From Nitrospina sp. (GTDB lineage Bacteria; Nitrospinota; Nitrospinia; Nitrospinales; Nitrospinaceae), in the NCBI GenBank assembly GCA_004357365.1, contig SMVT01000046.1, forward strand, positions 1-30,997: DNA of 30,997 nucleotides, read 5' to 3'. The position numbers were made by a program, and so were the translations under genes. Positions within the stretch are counted from its first letter, which is position 1. Each line of letters begins with the position of its first letter. Shown here in pieces: positions 1 to 8,234 of the stretch. The notes below the pieces were generated by a model. The model saw only the letters and a list, made by a program, of their open reading frames with translations, made no database searches and had not been told where the DNA came from.

Positions 1-19
1 ATCATAACCCCCCCTATTT

Positions 20-84
20 CCCCTCCTTGGTAAGGAGGGGAACAATGGCGGAGTCGACCTTTTTTGCACTTATTCAAAGGTCTT
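20..84. repeat. Dispersed intergenic repeat, copy A
   Basis: A near-perfect hairpin (CCCCTCCTT at 20-28, AAGGAGGGG at 32-40, loop GGT) is followed by a T-rich segment and AAGGTCT at 77-83. The same block recurs at 23092-23158. GTAAGGAGGGGAA and the CCTTTTTT tract are exactly 28 bases apart in both copies, and both continue with CACTTA and AAGGTCT. This is therefore a dispersed repeat rather than a chance hairpin. It lies upstream of the first gene and could act as a terminator for an upstream gene outside the window. Confidence 0.65.
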
Positions 85-102
85 CTTCCCTTGTGCTATA
101 CT
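73..102 (+). promoter_or_regulatory. Possible sigma-70 promoter for the first gene
   Basis: TTCAAA at 73-78 and TATACT at 97-102 are separated by 18 bases, a fair match to -35 and -10 boxes. The start would be near 109, leaving a leader of about 75 nt before the ATG at 183. It begins inside the end of the repeat at 20-84. Sequence match only. Confidence 0.35.
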
Positions 103-182
103 GGTTATGTCCTGCCGGGAAACTTGGTTTTCCGCAACCATCGGGCTTCCTGTCGCCCCTTTAACCCTGCCTTGGCCTTACC

Positions 183-866
183 ATGACCCCGCACTCTGAA
201 ACGGCCTCCATGAACAAGAACAGTTGGGAAAGCCCGGCATCCTGGATGGTGCTGGCCATGGCGGTGGTCGTTTTAAGCACCGGCATCAAAATCGTATGGA
301 ACGCCTACGGCGAGTGGAACCGGGCGCAGGCGCTGGAGAACACCGATCCCGATAAAGCCATGGAGCATTATGAACGCGTCATTCACTGGCACGTTCCCTT
401 TCTGTCGCTGAGCGATCAGGCGGCAGAAAAAATGTGGGACTATGCGGCGGACCGGGAACAACAGGGAGACGTCGAACAGGCGCTCAATACCCTCCGGGTT
501 CTCCGGGGCGCCTTTTACGCGGCGCGCAGTTTCTACACGCCCGGCAAAGACTGGATCGGCCGGTGCAATGAAAAAATCGCCGCCTTGATGGCTTCCAAAC
601 CGGCTTACTCCGAAACCGATCGGAACAAATCCTATGACGAACGCCAAGCGGAGTACCTGGAACTGTTGTCGCGCGAAAGACCGCCGCATGCCGGGTGGGC
701 GGTATTGACCGAGATCGGGTTTTGGGGATGGGTGGCCTGCGCCTTTCTTGTTATATTCAAGGGATTCTCCCCCAAGGGCGCGTTCCAGACCCGGCCGGCG
801 CTACGCTGGGCCGGCGGCTGGCTGGCGTGTTACGGACTCTGGATCTGGGGCTTGTTCCGGGTGTAA
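183..866 (+). CDS. Membrane protein with TPR-like central region, function unknown
   Basis: A 227-residue protein that I do not recognise. It has one hydrophobic helix near residues 20-40 and two more at about 176-196 and 205-225. Between them lies a soluble helical stretch of about 130 residues with TPR-like phrasing (DPDKAMEHYERVIHW, QGDVEQALNTLRVL), so a periplasmic or cytoplasmic helical repeat held in the membrane is likely. The start at 183 has no clear ribosome binding site; the second ATG at 210 is equally possible and would shorten it by nine residues. About 150 AT-rich bases separate it from the ABC operon, so co-transcription is possible but unproven. Confidence 0.6.
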   Translation: MTPHSETASMNKNSWESPASWMVLAMAVVVLSTGIKIVWNAYGEWNRAQALENTDPDKAMEHYERVIHWHVPFLSLSDQAAEKMWDYAADREQQGDVEQALNTLRVLRGAFYAARSFYTPGKDWIGRCNEKIAALMASKPAYSETDRNKSYDERQAEYLELLSRERPPHAGWAVLTEIGFWGWVACAFLVIFKGFSPKGAFQTRPALRWAGGWLACYGLWIWGLFRV

Positions 867-1017
867 CGTTCCAGAGCTGTCGGCAATAAACCCTGATTAA
901 AATTTTTTAATGGAAACAAATTTTTTCCTGTGATAATTTTTTAAAAAAGTTGATGTCTGTTGATAACCTTTAATTCCATAAAATTATTGTCCTGCCAGAA
1001 ATTCTCAGAGGAAACCC

Positions 1018-1962
1018 ATGATCGAGGTTGAACACCTGACCAAGAATTATGGTCCCCGGCCAGCCATCAAGGATCTCTCTTTCCAGATCAACCCGGGAGA
1101 AGTGGTCGGGTTTTTAGGACCCAACGGAGCGGGGAAAACCACGACCATGAATATTCTGACCTGCATCCTTCCTGCCACGGAAGGCAAGGCACGGGTGTGC
1201 GGGTTTGACACGTTCGACCAATCGCTGGAAATCCGCAAGGTCATCGGCTACCTTCCCGAAACCCCGCCGCTCTACCAGGACATGGTGGTCTCCAAATTTC
1301 TTGAATTTTCGGCGGGACTGCGCCACGTTCCCAAAAAGAAAATCGCGGCGGCGGTGGACCGGGTGCTGGAACGATGCGGACTGGGGGACGTGCGCCACCG
1401 CATCATCGGGCGCCTGTCCAAGGGCTACCAGCAGAGGGTGGGACTGGCCCAGGCCATGATCCACGATCCCAAGATTCTGATTCTGGACGAGCCGACTATC
1501 GGCCTCGACCCGATTCAAATCATCGAAATCAGGAAACTGATTCAAGAGTTGGGCACCGCTCACACCATTCTGCTCAGCTCGCACATCCTGCCGGAGGTTA
1601 CGCAGATCTGCCAGCGCGTCATCATCATTAATGAGGGAGAAATTGTCGCCATGGATACGCTGGACGGTCTCAACGCGTCCATGCGCCATTCCCGCCGACT
1701 GGAACTCAAGGTGCGTCACTCGACCGACGGCATTCAAGGCAAACTGGAGGGATTGCACCAGGTGCTTTCGGTGCAAACGCGCGGGCAGAACCTTTTTGTT
1801 ATCGAAAGCAAACCGGACGTGCAACTGCAGGATGAGGTGGCCCGTCTTGCGCTGGACCAGCAATGGGGCATCGAAGAATTGAAACCCATGGACATGACGC
1901 TGGAGGATATTTTCCTGAAACTGACCACCGAGGAAAAGGACGTTAAGGAGACCCAGGTATGA
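1018..1962 (+). CDS. ABC transporter ATP-binding protein, GldA/NosF-like
   Basis: Cytoplasmic ATPase of an ABC-2 type exporter, 314 residues. Walker A GPNGAGKTT is at 34-42, the YLPE motif typical of the GldA/NosF group at 78-81, signature LSKGYQQR at 133-140, Walker B ILILDEP at 153-159, and the switch histidine at 189 in SSH. The C-terminal 90 residues are the usual accessory region of this subfamily. The ribosome site AGAGGAAA lies just before the ATG. Its stop overlaps the permease start (ATGA), so the two are translationally coupled. With the next three genes it forms an exporter resembling the gliding-motility GldAFG set. In non-Bacteroidota the substrate of such sets is unknown, so I infer transport but not gliding. 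Confidence 0.9.
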   Translation: MIEVEHLTKNYGPRPAIKDLSFQINPGEVVGFLGPNGAGKTTTMNILTCILPATEGKARVCGFDTFDQSLEIRKVIGYLPETPPLYQDMVVSKFLEFSAGLRHVPKKKIAAAVDRVLERCGLGDVRHRIIGRLSKGYQQRVGLAQAMIHDPKILILDEPTIGLDPIQIIEIRKLIQELGTAHTILLSSHILPEVTQICQRVIIINEGEIVAMDTLDGLNASMRHSRRLELKVRHSTDGIQGKLEGLHQVLSVQTRGQNLFVIESKPDVQLQDEVARLALDQQWGIEELKPMDMTLEDIFLKLTTEEKDVKETQV

Positions 1963-2738
1963 AATCCATCTTCTGGATCGCCAAACGCGAAATGGGATCG
2001 TTCCTTTATTCGCCGATTTTTTACGTAGTAACCACGGTTTTTCTGGTTCTGTACAGCTTCCTGTTTTTTGCCATTCTCTCCGACTTCAGCCAGGCCAGCC
2101 TGCAGGCGGCCCCCCAAGCGGCGGCACTCCAGAAGGCCGGGTATTCGATCAATGCCAACGAAATGGTCATCGTGCCTTCGCTGGGAAATATGAGCGTCAT
2201 TCTCCTGTTTATCATCCCCCTCATCACCATGCGCAGTTTCGCCGAAGAAAGAAAAAACAAAACCTTTGCCCTGCTGTTGTCCTCTCCCGTGCATCTCGGG
2301 GAAATCGTCGCGGGGAAATTCCTGGCCTGTTTCGCAATCGCGGCGTTTATGATCCTGTTGTCTTCCTATTCCATAATAATGATCACGATGCTGGGAGAGC
2401 CCGAATGGGGCCCGATTTTCTCCGGGTATCTGGGCGTCCTCCTCATGACGGGATGTTATATCGCCATGGGCGTGTTCGCTTCTTCACTGACGGACAACCA
2501 GATCGTCGCCGCCGTTATCGGTTTCGGCCTGGCCTTTCTCATGTGGTTGATGGCGCTTCCCGCCCAGAACGCCGATACCGGTATCGGAACGATTCTGGAA
2601 TACCTCTCACTGGGGAGCCATCTGGAACCTTTCTTGAAGGGTATCGTCGATTCCAGCGATCTCACCTATTATCTCTCTTTTATGGCATTCGTTCTGTTTA
2701 TCACTTACCGGGTCCTCGATTCCCGGAGATGGAGGTGA
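1959..2738 (+). CDS. ABC-2 type permease, GldF-like
   Basis: Integral membrane permease of 259 residues with about six hydrophobic helices, the partner of the ATPase encoded immediately upstream (4-base ATGA overlap). The segment RSFAEERKNKTFALLLSSP after the second helix is the typical coupling region of ABC-2/GldF/NosY permeases. The end (YLSFMAFVLFITYRVLDSRR) also fits this family. The stop lies 4 bases before the next start, whose ribosome site GGAGGTGAGG is inside the end of this gene. It probably forms the membrane channel with the ATPase dimer and the GldG-like protein. Confidence 0.88.
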   Translation: MKSIFWIAKREMGSFLYSPIFYVVTTVFLVLYSFLFFAILSDFSQASLQAAPQAAALQKAGYSINANEMVIVPSLGNMSVILLFIIPLITMRSFAEERKNKTFALLLSSPVHLGEIVAGKFLACFAIAAFMILLSSYSIIMITMLGEPEWGPIFSGYLGVLLMTGCYIAMGVFASSLTDNQIVAAVIGFGLAFLMWLMALPAQNADTGIGTILEYLSLGSHLEPFLKGIVDSSDLTYYLSFMAFVLFITYRVLDSRRWR

Positions 2739-2742
2739 GGCG

Positions 2743-4317
2743 ATGAAAGGATTGGCTCCCATCGCCGGCTGGACGGCTCTCATCCTCGGGTTCGCGGCGC
2801 TGATCGTTTACCTGTTTCTGCCGGAATTGACGCTCTGGTCGCTGACCTTTGCCGCGGTCGCGGGCCTCAACGCCGTCTTCTTTTTTGTAGTGGCCCGGCA
2901 GAATGTGATCCGGTCCCTGAAAACCCGCACCGCCCTGTACGGCATGAACGCCTCGGTGGTGATCCTGGTGTTTCTGGGCATCCTTATTTTTATCAACATC
3001 CTGACGTACCGCCATAAATTCCGCTGGGACCTCACCGAAACTTCCGTCTACACGTTGGCCCCGCAAACCCAAAAGATCGCGGCCCACCTCCCCAGAAAAG
3101 TCAAAATGACCGCTTTCTTCGAAACCGGCAACCCCAGACGTAATGAGTTTCAACGGCTGGCCGACGGATATAAAGAATTAACGGACAAAATTGAAGTGGC
3201 GTTTGTCGACCCGATACGGCAACCCGCCGTCACCAAGCGGTATGGAGTCACCACCTTCGGTACGGTGGTGCTGGAAAGCGGGAAGCAGGAAACCAAAATC
3301 AAACAGGCTACGGAAGAAAACCTGACCAATGCTCTGTTACAAGTCACACGGGATCAACAAAAGAAAATTTATTTTCTGAGCGGCCACAAGGAAAAGAGCA
3401 TTGAGGATAAGGAAAAAAACGGTTACTCCCAGGCCAAACAATCGCTGGAGCGGGATCATTATAAAGTGGAGCAACTCCTCCTCCTGCAAACGGGACGGGT
3501 GCCGGAGGATGCGGACGTGTTGATCATCAACGGACCGGAAAAGGCTTTACAGGAATCGGAAATCGCGGCGGTCGAGGCCTATCTCAACCAAGGCGGCGCG
3601 GTTCTGCTTTTGCTGGACCCGCAACAGGATGCCGGACTCACCCCTTTTCTGGAGCGATGGGGCGTTGATATCCGCGACGACATGGTGATCGACCCCCTTG
3701 CCAAACTATTCGGCTCGGATTACACCACGCCTATTGTCAGTCAAATCGCCGATCACCCGATTACCCGCGAAATGAGCCAGCAAACCATCTACCCTATGGT
3801 CCGCTCCGTATCCGCCATTACCACCGAGGGCCTGGAAACGACGGAAATTCTGTTTTCCGGACCCAAGAGTTGGGCGGAGAAGGAATACCGGTCCGGGAAG
3901 GTCAAGTTCGATCCGGGAATCGATCTGCAGGGTCCGGTGTCCGTGGCCGTCGTATCCTCCAAGGAAATCAAATCGGGCAACAGCGCGGAACCCAAACCGG
4001 ACGCGTCTCCTGACGATCCAAAGTCAGAGCCGCCGGCTCCTGTGAACAAAGCGCATCTGGTCGTGGTCGGCGATTCGGGTTTTGCCGACAATCAATATTT
4101 CAGCTTGTACGGCAACGGCGACTTTTTTCTGAACACCGCTTCCTGGCTGGCCAAAGAAGAAAACCTCATCTCCATCCGGCCGCGCACCAGAAAATGGAGC
4201 CCGATCACCCTCACCGAAACGCAGGGGAAACTGACGTTTATGCTGGGCATCATCGCCTTTCCCGGTCTGGTGATCCTCGCCGGCCTCCGGGTCTGGTGGA
4301 AAAGACGATCCCTATGA
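2743..4317 (+). CDS. GldG-like ABC transporter auxiliary protein
   Basis: A 524-residue membrane-anchored protein. Three hydrophobic helices fill residues 5-90, the third followed by FRWDLTETSVYTLAPQTQKI, the hallmark entry of the GldG/ABC-transporter-auxiliary domain (DLTxxxxYTLSxxT). A periplasmic region of about 370 residues follows, and one C-terminal helix ends in VWWKRRSL. A proline/aspartate/serine-rich insert (around residues 410-430) looks like a flexible linker. The start has a strong GGAGGT site. The last codons overlap the next gene (ATGA at 4314-4317). It probably acts as the accessory periplasmic part of the exporter; its substrate is unknown. Confidence 0.85.
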   Translation: MKGLAPIAGWTALILGFAALIVYLFLPELTLWSLTFAAVAGLNAVFFFVVARQNVIRSLKTRTALYGMNASVVILVFLGILIFINILTYRHKFRWDLTETSVYTLAPQTQKIAAHLPRKVKMTAFFETGNPRRNEFQRLADGYKELTDKIEVAFVDPIRQPAVTKRYGVTTFGTVVLESGKQETKIKQATEENLTNALLQVTRDQQKKIYFLSGHKEKSIEDKEKNGYSQAKQSLERDHYKVEQLLLLQTGRVPEDADVLIINGPEKALQESEIAAVEAYLNQGGAVLLLLDPQQDAGLTPFLERWGVDIRDDMVIDPLAKLFGSDYTTPIVSQIADHPITREMSQQTIYPMVRSVSAITTEGLETTEILFSGPKSWAEKEYRSGKVKFDPGIDLQGPVSVAVVSSKEIKSGNSAEPKPDASPDDPKSEPPAPVNKAHLVVVGDSGFADNQYFSLYGNGDFFLNTASWLAKEENLISIRPRTRKWSPITLTETQGKLTFMLGIIAFPGLVILAGLRVWWKRRSL

Positions 4318-6113
4318 AGTTTCGTAACACCCTTGGGTTGATCCTCATTTTTATCGCGCTCGGTTTGTACCTGGCCCTGGTCGAGGTGCCCACCGCCAAG
4401 AAGAAGGACGAAGAAACCCGGCGCTCCAAGCAGGTGATTCAATTCAAAGTGGAGAATGTCGAGGAGTTCGAACTCATCAAACCGTCCGGCACCCTCAAGG
4501 TGCGGCGCGATCCCAAGACCTCGCGCTGGAACATCATCGAACCGCTGGCGGTGCCGGGAGCCGACGGCGTCATCAATCAACTGTTGCTCACCCTGGAGGA
4601 GGCGCGCATCACCCGCGTGGCGGACGAAGCCCCGAAGGACCTGGCGGCATTCGGCCTGCAGGACCCGCCGCTGAAAATCGCCCTGCGCTTTAAAACCGGA
4701 GATCCCCAGGCGGTATCGGTGGGGGACGCCAGCCCGATCGGCCATTCCACCTATCTTCAGGTGGGCGGGCAACAACGCGTGCTCCTCTCCTTTATCGATA
4801 AAAGCCAGCTCAATGCATCGCTCAACGAATTACGCAGTAAAACCCTTCTCGATTTCGTGGCGCGCGACGTCACCGCCGTAGACCTCACCTTTGAAGGCAA
4901 AGCCCAGCGTTTCGTGAAAAAGGGGGAACATTGGACATTGACCGCGCCGGTCAACGGCCGGGGCGATGCCGATGAAATCTCCAATTTCCTGAACAACATC
5001 CGGGTCGAGGTCATCGATTCCTTTATCGAAGAAACACCCAAAGAGGTGTCACGTTACGGCCTGGTCCCGGCCCGGCTCGTTCTAAACATCGAAGCGGAAA
5101 AGGCCGGGCGGTCCTGGACTCTCAAAATCGGCAAGGCGCATGACGACCATTCTTTCTACGCGCAACGCGGCCAGCCGGAAAATGTGGTCACCGTATCCGA
5201 CAGCCTGCTGGAGATCCTTTCCAAAAATCCTCTCAGTTTCATGGATAAGTCTCTCATGTCTTTTAAAGAGGCAGATGTGACGGCGATCGAAAGCCGGGAG
5301 GGGAAGGAAACCGTGCGCGTGGTCCGTGACCCGGACCATGCCGGCCAATGGAAATTCGCCGACCCGGAGGCGGGTTCCGGTGCGGAGACAGGTTCAGGAC
5401 CGGCAGCGGACGAGGTCGATTCCGCGACCGTCAACACCCTCCTGCTGGATTTGCAGGAAGCGCGCATTCACGAATTCTCCCCCGTCCACAATTTAAAACT
5501 GTTCGGCCTCCACGCTCCTCAAAAAACGCTGACGGTGTTCCATAAAGACGGGTCGCGGGAAACCCTCCAGCTGGGAAACCCCAACAAGGACCAACAGCAT
5601 TACTTCGCCACGCGCAATGCGGATGCCTCGGTGTTCACTCTGGATGCTGCAACGGTGAAGAAAATTTTCCGGCCGCGAAACGATTACAAGGATAAAAAAC
5701 TGTTCAAATTCGATCCGGAACAGGTCGCTCGCATCAGCATCCAGTCGCCGGATCAAACCTTCGAGCTGAACCGGCGCGATAAAAAATGGGTGTTGGTCAA
5801 ACCGCAGGCCATCGACGACCTGAAACCGTTTGTCGGAAAAGACATCCTGTGGACGTTGAGCAACCTGGAATATGAAGCGACGGTACCTCCGAAAGAGGCG
5901 GAGGAAACGGGTCTGGAGAAGCCCCGGCTGACGGTCGCCCTGCATGACCGGCAGAACCAATCTCTGGGACAAATCATAATCGGCCATCAGGTTCCGGGCC
6001 AGCCCCTGCGTTACAGCCGGCTGGCAGGCGACCCCACGCTGTACCACATCAAGGACCGCACCCTGGGGGAAATCCCGGACCGGCTGAACCGTTTCCAGAA
6101 AAATGAAAATTGA
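4314..6113 (+). CDS. DUF4340 domain protein, membrane-anchored
   Basis: A 599-residue protein with one N-terminal membrane helix (about 7-26) and a long, presumably periplasmic region. Phrases such as WNIIEPL, WTLTAPV, WKFADPE and WVLVKPQ recur roughly every 110-140 residues, and each is followed by an L..L..A motif (for example NQLLLTLEEARI, NTLLLDLQEARI). These mark repeated DUF4340 units. I chose the ATG at 4314 because it overlaps the preceding stop by ATGA and is followed directly by the membrane helix; the frame stays open upstream to 4194. Position at the end of the GldAFG-like operon is the usual context of DUF4340 proteins. Function unknown, probably part of the exporter complex. Confidence 0.85.
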   Translation: MKFRNTLGLILIFIALGLYLALVEVPTAKKKDEETRRSKQVIQFKVENVEEFELIKPSGTLKVRRDPKTSRWNIIEPLAVPGADGVINQLLLTLEEARITRVADEAPKDLAAFGLQDPPLKIALRFKTGDPQAVSVGDASPIGHSTYLQVGGQQRVLLSFIDKSQLNASLNELRSKTLLDFVARDVTAVDLTFEGKAQRFVKKGEHWTLTAPVNGRGDADEISNFLNNIRVEVIDSFIEETPKEVSRYGLVPARLVLNIEAEKAGRSWTLKIGKAHDDHSFYAQRGQPENVVTVSDSLLEILSKNPLSFMDKSLMSFKEADVTAIESREGKETVRVVRDPDHAGQWKFADPEAGSGAETGSGPAADEVDSATVNTLLLDLQEARIHEFSPVHNLKLFGLHAPQKTLTVFHKDGSRETLQLGNPNKDQQHYFATRNADASVFTLDAATVKKIFRPRNDYKDKKLFKFDPEQVARISIQSPDQTFELNRRDKKWVLVKPQAIDDLKPFVGKDILWTLSNLEYEATVPPKEAEETGLEKPRLTVALHDRQNQSLGQIIIGHQVPGQPLRYSRLAGDPTLYHIKDRTLGEIPDRLNRFQKNEN

Positions 6114-6139
6114 TCCCGGATGGTTTTTTAAGCATTTTT

Positions 6140-6172
6140 AGGCTAACTTGTTTGAAAATATTTTAGCCTTTT
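6140..6172 (+). terminator. Terminator-like hairpin after the exporter operon
   Basis: AGGCTAA (6140-6146) and TTAGCCT (6163-6169) form a 7-bp stem with a 16-base AT-rich loop followed by a short T run. It sits 27 bases after the DUF4340 stop. The loop is long and the stem weak, so this is a moderate candidate. Confidence 0.4.
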
Positions 6173-6426
6173 AAAAACAATGAGTTGTCCCAAGATCAGT
6201 AAAATCCAGCCCATCCAGGAAATTAAGGGCAGGTTCCGGCCTCCTCCCCTCACTCCCTCCTTCAGGCCCCATCATATAGCCTTCCGCCAAAAAAAACCCA
6301 CTGTATGTTGGGGTAAGTTGAAATTATAGATAAATCCAATAATTATTTAATCCTTAATCCTTTGTTTTATTTGTACTTAATTAGATAGCGGCGGATTTTC
6401 CAATAATGCGGTTGACACAATACAAC

Positions 6427-6459
6427 ATATAGTGGTACCTTCTCGATGCCACACTATAT
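6427..6459. repeat. AT-rich inverted repeat
   Basis: ATATAGTG (6427-6434) and CACTATAT (6452-6459) are perfect inverted arms with a 17-base spacer, in the gene-free stretch. The arrangement could be an operator or part of a decayed element; nothing nearby decides. Confidence 0.4.
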
Positions 6460-6572
6460 AAAGGATGCAAGGCTGTAACTGTATTTTTCGTGTATTTTGG
6501 ACCCACTTCAGTTTACAGGGAACCGAATGATCGGACCCATGCATAACCATACAGTTTTTCCCCACCCCTCCC

Positions 6573-6803
6573 GGCGGGTTACTTTAAAAGCGTCTTCCTT
6601 TTCCCCTTGGCATCTTTTAAACCTTTTGGGGTTTGAGATGCAGGTAATGCCCCTTCCTAAATCCTCAAATGTATTGAGCGCCGGCCGAGATCCGCATATT
6701 CAATCGGCACTAAAGCTCATTCCAAGCGGCGTTAGTGGGAAGCGTTTTTTCCGGTCAATGTTCGTTCCAGCTGGAACGGACCAGGGCCGAAAAGTAACCC
6801 GCC
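6573..6803. repeat. Possible MITE-like element bounded by 13-bp inverted repeats
   Basis: GGCGGGTTACTTT at 6573-6585 is matched perfectly in inverse by AAAGTAACCCGCC at 6791-6803, bracketing 231 bases. No transposase lies inside and I see no clear target duplication. Size and structure fit a non-autonomous palindromic element, but only one copy is present in this window. Confidence 0.4.
6763..6778. repeat. 16-bp perfect palindrome
   Basis: CGTTCCAGCTGGAACG reads the same on both strands, and the flanks could extend it with a G:T pair and two Watson-Crick pairs. It lies inside the inverted-repeat element at 6573-6803. Such a gapless palindrome suits a dimeric protein binding site or a recombination relic. 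Confidence 0.5.
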
Positions 6804-6974
6804 ACCCTTTCGTTAAATCGCCCCGTCGGCAGAGTAAGGGCATGTATGCTTTGACTCTTCCATTACAATCCTGTTTTTTGCCAGGGACAGGACGGTCATT
6901 TGACCTTAACGGGTTTGACCCACCCACACGCCCACGTTATCTTGCATCTTCCGGCGGGGCTTCTTCATATTAAG

Positions 6975-7406
6975 ATGGACATACTGAACGAATCGAAAAC
7001 CGTATGCCGGGTGGCAGGAGGGTTCACTCCCTCCTACGCCTACCCCGGTGATGCGGGGGCGGATTTGTGTGCCGCCGCCGAAACCGTCATCCCCGCCCGC
7101 GGCAAAATGCTGGTGGCCACCGGCATCCGCTTGGCCCTGCCGGACGGCCACGTCGGCCTCATCTGGCCACGCAGCGGCATGGCCGTCAAACACGGCATCG
7201 ATTGCGGTGCCGGTGTGATCGATTCCCAGTACCGCGGCGAAGTCAAGGTGCTCCTGTTCAATCACTCCGACCGCGAGTACTTCATCAAACAAGGCGACCG
7301 CATCGCACAACTCCTCGTCCAGAAAGTCGAGACCGTGGAATTTCTACCGGTCGACGACCTCGATGCCACCGACCGTTGCGGCAACGGTTTTGGTTCCACC
7401 GGCTGA
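6975..7406 (+). CDS. dut: Deoxyuridine 5'-triphosphate nucleotidohydrolase (dUTPase)
   Basis: Hydrolyses dUTP to dUMP and pyrophosphate, supplying thymidylate precursor and keeping uracil out of DNA; cytoplasmic homotrimer. The 143-residue length is normal. All five family motifs are visible: DAGADL (26-31), PRSGMAVKHGI (65-75), GAGVIDSQYRGEV (78-90) with catalytic Asp83, GDRIAQL (107-113), and the C-terminal GNGFGSTG (136-143). I chose the ATG at 6975 because the family begins about there. The frame runs on upstream to 6900, but the added residues look like translated non-coding DNA. There is no strong ribosome site. A GC hairpin at 7513-7527 may end transcription before the macro-domain gene. 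Confidence 0.93.
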   Translation: MDILNESKTVCRVAGGFTPSYAYPGDAGADLCAAAETVIPARGKMLVATGIRLALPDGHVGLIWPRSGMAVKHGIDCGAGVIDSQYRGEVKVLLFNHSDREYFIKQGDRIAQLLVQKVETVEFLPVDDLDATDRCGNGFGSTG

Positions 7407-7512
7407 CACCCTACCCCATCCCCGAGTTCTCCCAAATTATTTTTATAATTTTCGCGTATTTTCGCCACCCTATTCCCGATAGAGAGCACAGAGACCATTG
7501 AGCAAGTTGCCA

Positions 7513-7527
7513 CCGGCGCCTCGCCGG
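7513..7527 (+). terminator. GC-rich hairpin between dut and the macro-domain gene
   Basis: CCGGCG (7513-7518) and CGCCGG (7522-7527) form a 6-bp GC stem with a 3-base loop. The downstream T tract starts only about ten bases later, so the intrinsic terminator shape is imperfect. Location 107 bases after the dut stop is suitable. Confidence 0.35.
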
Positions 7528-7592
7528 CCTTTACTTGATTTTTTACTGACCCGGACTTAAATTAAATCCACAATCATTTTTTATTTTCCGTT

Positions 7593-8114
7593 ATGAAATT
7601 GCGGGTCAACAATTCCGAAATCGAACTGGTGCAGGGCGATATCACCGAAAGCGATACCGACGCCATCGTCAACGCCGCCAATTCGCAACTGGTGTTGGGC
7701 GCCGGGGTGGCGGGAGCGATCCGCACCAAGGGGGGTCCGGCCATTCAGGAGGAGTGTAATGCCATCGGCCATTGTCCGGTGGGGGGTGCCGTCATTACGA
7801 GTGGAGGAAATTTAAAAGCGCGGCACGTCATTCATGCGGTCGGACCGCGCCAGGGTGAAGGCAACGAAGAGGAGAAATTAAAAAACGCCACCCTCAGCAG
7901 CTTGAAAGTGGCGGAAGAAAATAATTTGAAGTCGATCACCTTCCCGGCGATCAGTACCGGCGTTTATGGATTCCCGCTGGACGCCTGCGCCCGCATCATG
8001 CTCACCACCGTCAAGGAATACCTGTCCGGCCCCACAAAAATCGAACGCGTCGTCTTCGCCCTGATCGACGACCAAAGTTTTAAAGCGTTCAAGGATCAAT
8101 TGAAGAAATTGTAG
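7593..8114 (+). CDS. Macro-domain protein, probable ADP-ribose or O-acetyl-ADP-ribose hydrolase
   Basis: A single macro domain of 173 residues. The ADP-ribose pocket motifs are intact: GDIT (15-18), DAIVNAAN (23-30), the glycine-rich GAGVAGAI (36-43) and STGVYGFP (121-128). Members of the bacterial MacroD/YmdB-like group remove ADP-ribose from proteins or deacetylate O-acetyl-ADP-ribose. The exact substrate cannot be read here. Cytoplasmic. It follows dut in the same direction but 186 bases away, so it may have its own promoter. It converges on the radical SAM gene, with hairpins in the gap. Confidence 0.9.
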   Translation: MKLRVNNSEIELVQGDITESDTDAIVNAANSQLVLGAGVAGAIRTKGGPAIQEECNAIGHCPVGGAVITSGGNLKARHVIHAVGPRQGEGNEEEKLKNATLSSLKVAEENNLKSITFPAISTGVYGFPLDACARIMLTTVKEYLSGPTKIERVVFALIDDQSFKAFKDQLKKL

Positions 8115-8191
8115 TTGCCCCATTCATAGGGTGGTTTAAAAACCGCGCAATAAATCGAGCAACTACAAAAGAAGAGGGAAGAATCCCCCCG

Positions 8192-8210
8192 TCCCCCTTT
8201 ACAAGGGGGA
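8192..8210. terminator. Hairpin in the convergent gap between macro-domain and radical SAM genes
   Basis: TCCCCCTT (8192-8199) and AAGGGGGA (8203-8210) form a perfect 8-bp stem with loop TAC. It resembles the hairpins of the dispersed repeats at 20-84 and 23092-23158 without their T-rich tail. Its place between converging genes suits a two-way transcription barrier. Confidence 0.45.
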
Positions 8211-8234
8211 GCCTAAAATAAAACCCAAATTCTT

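Larger units (their letters stand above)
6114..6974. other. Long non-coding stretch with inverted repeats
   Basis: About 860 bases with no gene I can support. It holds a terminator-like hairpin at 6140-6172, an AT-rich inverted repeat at 6427-6459, a 13-bp perfect inverted repeat bracketing 6573-6803, and a 16-bp perfect palindrome at 6763-6778. An open frame at 6497-6973 has no ribosome site and resembles no protein family. It is rich in Pro, Ser and Arg, as expected from translated non-coding DNA. The stretch may be the remains of a mobile or palindromic element. Confidence 0.5.

Noticed and set aside
6412..6433. TTGACA and TATAGT as a promoter
   Set aside because: The boxes are only 10 bases apart; no acceptable -10 lies at 16-18 bases.
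6497..6973. 158-codon open frame on the plus strand
   Set aside because: No ribosome site, composition like translated non-coding DNA, runs through inverted repeats and into the dut start, no family likeness.
7434..7451. AAATTAT-TTTT-ATAATTT dyad after dut
   Set aside because: Pure A/T pairs make a very weak hairpin; likely just AT-rich spacer.
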